A stretch of 16,909 nucleotides of DNA from Spirochaetia bacterium. GTDB taxonomy: Bacteria > Spirochaetota > Spirochaetia > Treponematales > Breznakiellaceae. The position numbers and the translations under genes were made by a program. Positions 8,867 through 15,789 of this stretch are shown here, piece by piece. The notes beneath the pieces were generated by a model. The model was given only the letters and a program-made list of their open reading frames with translations. It searched no databases and was not told the DNA's origin. Within the stretch, counting starts at the first letter, position 1, and each line of letters starts with the position of its first letter. The stretch is from positions 1 through 16,909 of the forward strand of contig BNUY01000056.1 of assembly GCA_025997715.1 (NCBI GenBank), written 5' to 3'.

Positions 8867-8918
8867 CATACAAGAAACAAATCACTATTTTCCACTTTGT
8901 TTCTTCCATACAAGAAAC
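8867..8918 (+). repeat. Short direct and inverted repeats after YidC-sulfatase copy 2
   Basis: The 12-mer CATACAAGAAAC occurs at 8867-8878 and again at 8907-8918, 40 bases apart. Overlapping the first copy, AAGAAACAAA at 8872-8881 is the perfect reverse complement of TTTGTTTCTT at 8896-8905, giving a 10-bp stem with a 14-base loop. It could fold after the copy 2 stop codon, but there is no T-run directly behind the stem, so it is not a typical intrinsic terminator. Confidence 0.6.
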
Positions 8919-8920
8919 TC

Positions 8921-8952
8921 TTGACGTTTTTTTTAATCTCTAAGGGTATAAT
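8921..8952 (+). promoter_or_regulatory. Weak candidate sigma-70-type promoter before the palindrome cluster
   Basis: TTGACG at 8921-8926 and a perfect TATAAT at 8947-8952 are separated by 20 bases, longer than the preferred 16-18. If active it would transcribe the palindrome cluster and the ATPase relic and could feed copy 3 downstream. The spacing makes this doubtful. Confidence 0.3.
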
Positions 8953-8953
8953 T

Positions 8954-9057
8954 CCCCGCCCTTTAGGGCGTAAAGCTGGGGGTGTGGGGGATATGTTCCC
9001 CCACGTGCGTAAAGATTTCAAAGAGAAATCTTCAATACCTCGCCCTTTAGGGCGAGG
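8954..9057 (+). repeat. Cluster of four perfect palindromes (REP/MITE-like element)
   Basis: About 104 bases contain four consecutive perfect stem-loops. CGCCCTTTAGGGCG lies at 8957-8970. GTGGGGGA at 8984-8991 pairs with TCCCCCAC at 8997-9004. AAGATTTC at 9012-9019 pairs with GAAATCTT at 9025-9032. A second CGCCCTTTAGGGCG at 9041-9054 is extended to 9-bp arms at 9038-9057. The octamer GCGTAAAG also repeats at 8968 and 9007. The two identical outer palindromes enclosing two different inner ones look like a mobile or structured-RNA repeat element. I see no convincing protein in it. Confidence 0.65.
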
Positions 9058-9084
9058 ATGCTTTATTTATGCTATCATATCCTT

Positions 9085-9993
9085 ATGGATGAATTAGCCG
9101 TAAAACGAAGTGATTATATCGAAAAAGCCTTACTCTACCTCGACAAACCGGTCATCAAAGTAATTACCGATATGCGGCGCTGCGGGAAAAGCGCAATTTT
9201 GCGGCAAATTTGTGCCGCACTCGGTGAACGAGGCGTTTCAGATGACCGAATACTCTATCTTAACTTTGAATCACAGCAACTTGCTTCTCTTGCCAATGCT
9301 CCGGCCATCTATCAGCATGTGAGTGATTATGCAAAAAAAGCCCGGGGGCACTTATACATCATGCTTGATGAGGTGCAATACATAAGCGACTGGGAGCGGG
9401 CTGTTTCCTCTTTTAGGGTGGATTTTGACTGCGATATTTACATCACCGGTTCAAACGCGAGTCTTTTATCGGGAGATTTGAGCACCCTGCTTGGAGGGCG
9501 TTTTGTGTCAATTCCGGTATATCCGCTTTCATTCCGTGAGTTTTTGGAATTTACTCACGTTTTTGGCGAAAATGCAGGGAAAAGCCGCTTTTTTCGGCAA
9601 AGACCATTGGTAATTTTTTAAAGGGTCAGGGCCGCGCCGATTGAGTGTAGAGACTGTTTATAATTATCTTGGGGCGTTGGAAGAAGCATATCTTATCCGA
9701 AAAGTCCGCCGCTACGATATAAAAGGGAAACGGCATCTTGAAACACTGGAAAAATATTTCCTTGAGGACTTTGGATTAAGGAGTGCCATGAGCAAAAGGC
9801 ATACATTCAAGTATGCTATCTTTTGTCCGATAGCAACGTGGTCGAACGGGAGTTTGCCCCGCTTTTAGCGATACGCGATAATCACCCAAAGTTTGTGCTT
9901 TCCCTGGATACGCTTTGGGACTACATCAAAGATGGTGTGCAACGCCGGAATTTGATAGATTTCTTGATGGACAAAGGAGCGCTTCATGCGTAA
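9085..9993 (+). pseudogene. Decayed AAA_14/DUF4143-type ATPase gene
   Basis: The relic of an ATP-binding protein that is usually near 400 residues. An open N-terminal part (9085-9621) reads MDELAVKRSDYIEKALLYLD and carries a P-loop MRRCGKS, a Walker B-like IMLDEVQYI, and a sensor-like ITGSNASLL; the residue before the P-loop is Asp where Gly is usual. After SFREFLEFTHVFGENAGK the family's middle section is missing and the frame breaks near the T-run at 9588-9593. Further small indels lie near 9605 and 9636. A second in-frame piece at 9641-9790 gives SVETVYNYLGALEEAYLIRK, typical of this family. Another loss of roughly 50-70 residues with a frame change near 9795 leads to a last piece, KAYIQVCYLLSD to the stop at 9991-9993. 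The start at 9085 is preferred over an in-frame ATG at 9058, which lies in the palindromic DNA. It is unrelated to the glycan operon it interrupts. Confidence 0.85.
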
Positions 9994-10014
9994 CGACAAT
10001 GTTTGTAACCACGA

Positions 10015-10039
10015 AAACTGGAGCAAGGCCGGAGAATGA
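10015..10039 (+). repeat. 25-base direct repeat, right copy (orphan 3' gene tail)
   Basis: Matches 24 of 25 bases at 8821-8845 and would encode NWSKAGE plus stop in one frame. No gene body precedes it; the bases upstream belong to the ATPase relic. It is either a duplicated target sequence or the remaining tail of a lost YidC-sulfatase copy. Confidence 0.8.
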
Positions 10040-10064
10040 AACGCATTTCTGTAGCAGGTTCTGA

Positions 10065-12719
10065 ATGTTAAATATTCTTTACACCCTTATCATTTATCCC
10101 ATTCAACAGATAATTGAATTGTGCTATTATTTTACGCTGCGGGTATTTGATAATCCCGCGCTGGCGCTTTTAGGGGTAAGCGCCGCGGTGAGTATATGCA
10201 CATTACCGCTGTACTTTCGTGCCGAACACTGGCAGGCGCTGGAACGGGATACGCAAAAACGTCTTGCGCCAAAGATTGCCAAAATTAAAGCGGCTTTCAA
10301 AGGTGACGAGCAGTATATGATTCTGACCACCTATTACCGGCAGAATCACTATCATCCGGTATATGCGCTTAGAAATTCCCTGGGTGTTTTGATACAGATT
10401 CCTTTTTTTATTGCCGCCTATCATTACCTTTCTCACCTGGATGCGCTGCGGGGCGCTCATTTTTTTATTATCAGCGATTTAAGCGTTCCCGATACACTCA
10501 TCCCGTTTGCCGGAGGAGGCATAAATATTCTGCCGATCCTCATGACCGGGATAAACATCGTTTCCGGCGCCATATATACCCGTGGTTTTCCATTCAAAGA
10601 TAAGATACAACTATACGGCATGGCGGCGATTTTTCTTGTTCTGTTATATAATTCGCCGGCAGGATTAGTGCTGTATTGGACGGCAAATAATGTATTTTCG
10701 CTTGTAAAGAATATTTTGCAAAAGATACCCCATTCCCGGAAAATTGTGTTTGCAGGGCTTGCCCTTTTAATTATTGCCGCCGATGTTTTTCTGTTCTTTT
10801 TTCATCCCGGTGATCTTCCGAATCGTTTACTGGCGATGGCGCTCTTCACCGGCATGGGAGCGTTGACGTTGATCCCTCGTTTGGCAAATACAGTTTGTAT
10901 ACCATCGCGATTCTTGCAATTTCGTACTTTTTTACTTTCAGAACTTATTTTGTTTATGCTCATTGGTATTGTAATACCTTCTTCGCTTATCGCATCATCT
11001 GTTGTAGAATTTTCATTTATTGATTCGTTTACAACGCCCTTTCCTTTTATTACCCAAACTGCGTTACAAACCGCAGGTATTCTTTTGTGGGCAACGGCGC
11101 TTTATTTTCTGTTTTCCCCACTGGTTAAACAAACACTTATCCTTGTTTTACTTATTGTTTCTGTTCTTACACTTCCACAAGTATTTTTTGTTTCCGAAGA
11201 TTTTGGCTTTATCACCAATACCCTCGTCTTTTCCGACCCGAAACCATTCGGCGCAAACATTCTTTCCGCCGCCCTCAGTATTGCCCTATGTGTGATAATA
11301 CCGGCGGCATTGCTTGCACTGTATATCAGGAAAAAACAGGCGGTTCTTCATTTTCTGCAAGTGATTATGTGCATTGCCCTTGCCTGTGTAAGCGTTGTTC
11401 ATTTGACGGCAATCGGACGGGACTTTTCCATAACAGGCGCAAAAAAAGAAAGCGGCGCGGGGGCCTCATTTGAGCCGGTTTATCAATTTTCAAAAAACGG
11501 GAACAATGTATTACTCATAATGCTCGACTGTATTGTCGGTGCATACATTCCCTATGTGTTTGAAGAACGCCCGGATTTGCTGGATACTTTCGCGCCCTTT
11601 ACCTGGTATCCCAACACCGTTTCGTTTTCCAATCACACCTTAGTTGGCGCCTTACCGGTATACGGTGGTTACGAATACACCCCAAAGGCGGTAAACCTGC
11701 GCACGGACGCCACGCTTTTGGACAAGCAAAAAGAAGCCTATTTACTTTTACCAACTATTTTTGCGAATGCCGGTTTTTCTGCGACGGTGACCGATCCGCC
11801 GTTTGATAATTTTCAAATGTCGAATTTGAGCATATTCTCCGCTGACTCACGCATACATTCGGAGAATATCAACGGAAAATACACTGCCATCTGGATGCAA
11901 AATCACCCTGAAATAAATACCATCAGTATTTCGGATTTATTGAGTAAAAGGCTGATCCGTTTTTCATTTTTTAGGGCGTCCCCGCTTTTTTTACGTTCCT
12001 TCATTTATGATGATGGGGAATGGCTCATGCTGAAGGATCATTCCGCAGGGGAAGTAACCCCGACAATTCTCAATGATTACGCCTTCCTTGATATATTACC
12101 TGACTTAACAACGATTCAAAGTGATAATGCAACCTACACCGCTATTTACAGCCACCTGCCGCATACCACAACTTTTTTGCAGCCCCCGGATTATACACCG
12201 ACGCAAACCATTACCGATCATGGTACAAGCATTCTGAAAGACGATTCACGCTATCACATGACGATGGCGTCGTTTATTATGCTGCACAAGTGGTTCGCTT
12301 TTTTAAAAGAAGGCGGTGTATATGATAACATCCGCATTATTCTTGCCTCTGATCACGGACGCGGCAATACCAATTATCCCGGTAATATCACCCTGCCAAA
12401 TGGCGGCAAACTGCAATCATATAACGCGCTTCTCATGGTAAAAGATTTTGATGCTAAAGACGGCGATGCACTTTCGGTTGACGATTCCTTTATGACAAAC
12501 GCCGATGCGGCGCTTTTTGCAGCTCGCGGCATTGCCGCAGAAAATCCCTTTACCGGTAAAACGCTTGAACCGGTAAAGGAAAACGGTGTTACCATCACTA
12601 CTATAGGCGCGTTGAGTACTTACCGGCATTCAAAATATGGATACACTATCAGCAATGACCAATGGCTCCATGTACACGATACTATTTTTGATCCGGCAAA
12701 CTGGGAAAAGGCGGAATAA
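10065..12719 (+). CDS. YidC/Oxa1 domain fused to sulfatase-fold phosphotransferase, copy 3
   Basis: An 884-residue third paralogue with the same three-part layout: YidC-like core (1 to about 218), second membrane block with SSVVEFSFIDSFT, and extracytoplasmic sulfatase-fold domain. Candidate catalytic residues are Asp488 in IMLDCI, nucleophile Thr525 in NTVSFSNHTLVG, and Asp763-His764 in ASDHG. The region around the conserved His differs from the other two copies (HLPHTTTF instead of a TTHE motif) but keeps the aligned His. The start ATG at 10065 begins MLNILYTLIIYPI, aligning with the first residue of copies 1 and 2; the ribosome-binding site is weak (AGCAGG). It is cut off from copy 2 by the ATPase relic, so its expression may depend on read-through or on a promoter in the inserted DNA. 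It is followed after 2 bases by tagF copy 1. Confidence 0.85.
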   Translation: MLNILYTLIIYPIQQIIELCYYFTLRVFDNPALALLGVSAAVSICTLPLYFRAEHWQALERDTQKRLAPKIAKIKAAFKGDEQYMILTTYYRQNHYHPVYALRNSLGVLIQIPFFIAAYHYLSHLDALRGAHFFIISDLSVPDTLIPFAGGGINILPILMTGINIVSGAIYTRGFPFKDKIQLYGMAAIFLVLLYNSPAGLVLYWTANNVFSLVKNILQKIPHSRKIVFAGLALLIIAADVFLFFFHPGDLPNRLLAMALFTGMGALTLIPRLANTVCIPSRFLQFRTFLLSELILFMLIGIVIPSSLIASSVVEFSFIDSFTTPFPFITQTALQTAGILLWATALYFLFSPLVKQTLILVLLIVSVLTLPQVFFVSEDFGFITNTLVFSDPKPFGANILSAALSIALCVIIPAALLALYIRKKQAVLHFLQVIMCIALACVSVVHLTAIGRDFSITGAKKESGAGASFEPVYQFSKNGNNVLLIMLDCIVGAYIPYVFEERPDLLDTFAPFTWYPNTVSFSNHTLVGALPVYGGYEYTPKAVNLRTDATLLDKQKEAYLLLPTIFANAGFSATVTDPPFDNFQMSNLSIFSADSRIHSENINGKYTAIWMQNHPEINTISISDLLSKRLIRFSFFRASPLFLRSFIYDDGEWLMLKDHSAGEVTPTILNDYAFLDILPDLTTIQSDNATYTAIYSHLPHTTTFLQPPDYTPTQTITDHGTSILKDDSRYHMTMASFIMLHKWFAFLKEGGVYDNIRIILASDHGRGNTNYPGNITLPNGGKLQSYNALLMVKDFDAKDGDALSVDDSFMTNADAALFAARGIAAENPFTGKTLEPVKENGVTITTIGALSTYRHSKYGYTISNDQWLHVHDTIFDPANWEKAE

Positions 12720-12721
12720 CG

Positions 12722-13954
12722 ATGCTATACCCTCTCTATATAGACCCGGGCACGGGCAGTATGCTCTTTTCAATTGTGATTGGGGCGGCGGCAACGCTCT
12801 ATTTTTTAGCGCGGGCGTTGATAATCAAAATGAAGGTGTTTTTTTCGGGCGGGAGGGCGGCTGCTTTGGCAGGGATTGCGCACCCCTGCGTGATTTACTC
12901 GGAAGGCAGGCAATACTGGAATTTGTTCAAGCCGGTGCTCGACGAATTTGAAAAACGCCGGACAGAGCTGCTCTTTCTCACATCCGCCGAAGACGACCCG
13001 GTATTTGAAACCGGCTACCTTTTTATCAAAGCAGAATTTATCGGAGAAGGCAATAAAGCGTTCGCGCATCTCAATATGCTTCAGGCGGAAGTGGTATTGA
13101 TGACTACCCCCGGTCTGCATGTCTATCAATTAAAGCGTTCAAAAATGGTTAAGCATTATGCCCATGTGCTGCACGCGCCAAGCGATGCCACCATGTACCG
13201 GCTTTTCGGTATAGACTACTTTGATTCGATTCTGCTTAGCGGAGATTATCAGGCTAAGGATATCCGGACTTTAGAAAAACTTCGGGATCTGCCGGAAAAA
13301 CAACTGGTAACCGTCGGCTGTCCCTACCTCGATGTCTACGCTGAAAAAATGAAACAAATTCCTAAGGACGAAAAACATCCCTTTACTGTTTTGGTTGCTC
13401 CCTCATGGGGAGCATCGGCATTATTATCGCGGTACGGTGCAAAACTCCTTGACCCGCTTGTAAAAACCGGCTGGCATATTATTATACGTCCCAATCCCCA
13501 GTCAAAAAAATCGGAAAGCGCCATGCTTGAAGCTCTTGCCGAAAAATATAAGGATGCGCGTAACCTTGTGTGGGATTATGAGCGGGAAAATATTTATTCA
13601 TTGGTAAAAGCCGACATCATGATATCCGACTTTTCGGGAATTATTTATGACTATACGTTTTTGTGCGACAAACCGGTTATGTATGTAAAACAGGGAATGG
13701 ACATGAGCGTCTACGATGCCGATGATTTGGGAGAAAATGCAGTCGACGAACTTTGGCAATTTAAGACACTGGGCGAAATCGGTATTGAACTTAAAGAAGA
13801 GTTTTTTGAAACAATCGGCGACGTGATTAAAAACGCTTCCGATAATGCGGATTTGAAGGCAGCGCGGAAAAAGGCAAAAGAAACCGCATGGCAGCATCAG
13901 GGAGAAGCGGGAAAACGTATCGCGGATTTTATGATAGCAAAGGGGGATCAATAA
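12722..13954 (+). CDS. TagB/TagF-type CDP-polyol phosphotransferase, copy 1
   Basis: A 410-residue protein with an N-terminal membrane anchor (about residues 12-38, after a YIDPGTGSML motif) and a TagB/TagF (CDP-glycerol glycerophosphotransferase, Glyphos_transf) domain of GT-B type. Visible family features are the His-rich KHYAHVLHAPSD (His145, 148, 151), VTVGCPYLD, the RP-x-P loop, and ISDFSGIIYDYTFLCDKPVMYV. The enzyme family transfers polyol phosphate from a CDP donor to a lipid-linked acceptor on the inner face of the membrane. The RP-x-P loop reads RPNP, with Asn258 where copy 2 has RPHP and the family normally has His. That may reduce or change activity. It starts 2 bases after YidC-sulfatase copy 3 and ends in a TAATG overlap with the next gene. 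The donor may not be CDP-glycerol; the neighbouring cytidylyltransferase suggests another CDP-activated compound. Confidence 0.85.
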   Translation: MLYPLYIDPGTGSMLFSIVIGAAATLYFLARALIIKMKVFFSGGRAAALAGIAHPCVIYSEGRQYWNLFKPVLDEFEKRRTELLFLTSAEDDPVFETGYLFIKAEFIGEGNKAFAHLNMLQAEVVLMTTPGLHVYQLKRSKMVKHYAHVLHAPSDATMYRLFGIDYFDSILLSGDYQAKDIRTLEKLRDLPEKQLVTVGCPYLDVYAEKMKQIPKDEKHPFTVLVAPSWGASALLSRYGAKLLDPLVKTGWHIIIRPNPQSKKSESAMLEALAEKYKDARNLVWDYERENIYSLVKADIMISDFSGIIYDYTFLCDKPVMYVKQGMDMSVYDADDLGENAVDELWQFKTLGEIGIELKEEFFETIGDVIKNASDNADLKAARKKAKETAWQHQGEAGKRIADFMIAKGDQ

Positions 13955-15768
13955 TGCAGGCAATTATTCTTGCGGCGGGTATGGGAAACCGGCTGGGTAA
14001 ATACACAAAGGATAACACAAAATGTATGCTTGCGATCAATGGAAAAACCCTGATTGAACGCTCCCTTGATGCGCTTGATAACGCGGGCATAAAAAAATGC
14101 ATTATGGTGGTGGGTTATCAGAAAGGCAATGTCATTTCTTTTCTAGGCAGCCGTTACAAAAGTATTGATATTCAGTATGTATCAAATGATATTTACGATA
14201 AAACAAACAACATTTATTCTCTTTTCCTTGCAAAGGACTACTTGCTGCAGGACGATACCCTATTACTTGAAAGTGATTTAATCTTTGAAAGCAGATTAAT
14301 AAGCGATATGCTGGCCTGTCCGGAACCGACGATTGCGGCGGTGGCTCTGTATGAATCATGGATGGATGGTACGGTTGTACAACTTGCAAAGGACAATGTA
14401 ATTGCCAACTTTATACCAAAAAAGTTTTTCAATTACCATGAAAAAGAAACCTATTATAAAACGGTTAACATTTATAAATTTTCAAAGGATTTTTTACAGA
14501 ATACCTATGTTCCTTTTCTGGAGGCCTATTCCCACGCAATGGGTAATAATGAATATTATGAACAGGTGCTTCGGGTTATAACAACCCTGGATCAACATGA
14601 ACTTAAAGCGTTTGTTTTAGACGGTCACAAATGGTACGAAATTGATGACGTTCAGGACAAGAACATTGCTGAAACAATATTCAGCAGCTCACCTAAGGAA
14701 CGCCTTAAAAATATACAAAATGCCTACGGCGGGTATTGGCGTTATCCGCAACTGCTGGATTTTTGTTATCTTGTCAATCCCTACTTTCCTACCTTGCAAT
14801 TACACAATGAAATGAAGGCCTATTTTATTGATCTCATAGCATCCTACCCTTCGGGCCTTAATACACAAAATATGCTCTCCGCAAAATTGTTCAATATTGA
14901 AAGCGCAAATGTTTTAACCGGAAACGGGGCGGCGGAGCTGATCCGGGCTGTTGCTCCCTCTATTAAGGGAAGCATTGGCGTTATCTACCCTACCTTTAAT
15001 GAATATCCCGAAAGTTTTTCCGGTAACGAGATTATCCCCTTTATTCCCGATGACTTTGCGTATGATAAGAAAGATATTATTGTTTTTTCAGCAAAATGTG
15101 ATAACCTGCTCCTTATCAATCCCGACAACCCTTCGGGCAATTATATCCCGATTAGTGATGTTATTGAATTGGCAGCATTACTGAGAGACAAAGGGAAAAA
15201 AATCATTCTTGATGAATCCTTTGTTGACTTTTCCGCTATCGATGAAAATCCTTCCCTGATCAGGCAAAGTATCCTTGATGAATACCCAAACCTGATTATT
15301 ATAAAAAGTCTGAGCAAAAGTTACGGCGTACCGGGGATTCGCCTGGGTGTTCTTGCATGCGGTGATAGCAAACTCATCAAACAGGTACGCGGCAATCTTT
15401 CTATCTGGAACATTAATTCTTTTGGTGAATATTTTTTACAGATCATCGGAAAATACCAAAAGGATTACAGGATTTCCTGTGGTGAAATTGCAAAGGAACG
15501 TATTTCCTTTAAAAAGGAACTTGAAAATACCGGAATAGTGCGTGTGTATCCATCAGAGGCAAATTACTTTTTGTGCAGATTGACAAGCGGGACACACCTG
15601 AGCGCACCGGTTTTAACAGAGCAGCTACTTGAGGACCACAATATTTTTATCAAGGATCTTTCCGGTAAAAAAGGAATACCTGGCACTTCATATATCCGTC
15701 TTGCTATTCGGGGCAAAGCGGATAATGATACACTGGTAAAGATTTTATCAAATGAATATCACCATTAA
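13954..15768 (+). CDS. LicC/PntC-type cytidylyltransferase fused to CobD/HisC-like PLP enzyme
   Basis: A 604-residue fusion. Residues 1 to about 245 are a nucleotidyltransferase (ILAAGMGNRLG, then NTKCMLAINGKTLIE, ESDLIFE, and KWYEIDD) of the kind that makes CDP-choline (LicC) or CDP-2-aminoethylphosphonate (PntC). Residues about 256-604 are a fold-type I PLP enzyme: NPDNPSG at 389-395, Asp420 in ILDESFVDF, Schiff-base Lys455 in SLSKSYGVPGIRLG, and substrate-binding Arg582 in YIRLAIRG. The wording around Lys455 looks closer to CobD (threonine-phosphate decarboxylase) than to HisC. A simple model is that the PLP half makes an amino-alcohol phosphate or aminophosphonate and the other half couples it to CMP. 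I recall Treponema PntC proteins with a fused transaminase, so 2-aminoethylphosphonate is a serious candidate, but no pepM or ppd is in the window. The start at 13954 is chosen over an upstream in-frame ATG at 13888 because it follows AGGGGG and gives the canonical MQAIILAAG. Confidence 0.85.
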   Translation: MQAIILAAGMGNRLGKYTKDNTKCMLAINGKTLIERSLDALDNAGIKKCIMVVGYQKGNVISFLGSRYKSIDIQYVSNDIYDKTNNIYSLFLAKDYLLQDDTLLLESDLIFESRLISDMLACPEPTIAAVALYESWMDGTVVQLAKDNVIANFIPKKFFNYHEKETYYKTVNIYKFSKDFLQNTYVPFLEAYSHAMGNNEYYEQVLRVITTLDQHELKAFVLDGHKWYEIDDVQDKNIAETIFSSSPKERLKNIQNAYGGYWRYPQLLDFCYLVNPYFPTLQLHNEMKAYFIDLIASYPSGLNTQNMLSAKLFNIESANVLTGNGAAELIRAVAPSIKGSIGVIYPTFNEYPESFSGNEIIPFIPDDFAYDKKDIIVFSAKCDNLLLINPDNPSGNYIPISDVIELAALLRDKGKKIILDESFVDFSAIDENPSLIRQSILDEYPNLIIIKSLSKSYGVPGIRLGVLACGDSKLIKQVRGNLSIWNINSFGEYFLQIIGKYQKDYRISCGEIAKERISFKKELENTGIVRVYPSEANYFLCRLTSGTHLSAPVLTEQLLEDHNIFIKDLSGKKGIPGTSYIRLAIRGKADNDTLVKILSNEYHH

Positions 15769-15789
15769 GTACCTTATACGAGGAGACAG

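Noticed and set aside
8872..8910. An intrinsic terminator for the operon after copy 2.
   Set aside because: The stem is AT-rich with a 14-base loop and no T-run follows directly.
8867..8918. A CRISPR-like repeat array.
   Set aside because: Only two 12-base copies, one spacer-like gap, and no cas genes.
9058..9084. The upstream ATG as the start of the ATPase relic.
   Set aside because: It would add residues from the last palindrome; family proteins begin close to the Met at 9085.
8846..9097. A short open frame of about 83 codons across the repeats after copy 2.
   Set aside because: It is a translation of the palindromic and repeated DNA, has no domain-like composition, and runs into the ATPase start in another frame.
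12637..12951. An alternative-frame open reading frame across the copy 3/tagF boundary.
   Set aside because: It overlaps two genuine genes in another frame and its translation has no recognisable features.
13888..13953. An in-frame ATG 66 bases upstream of the cytidylyltransferase fusion.
   Set aside because: It lies inside tagF copy 1, adds non-family residues, and the ATG at 13954 has a better ribosome-binding site and the canonical nucleotidyltransferase N-terminus.
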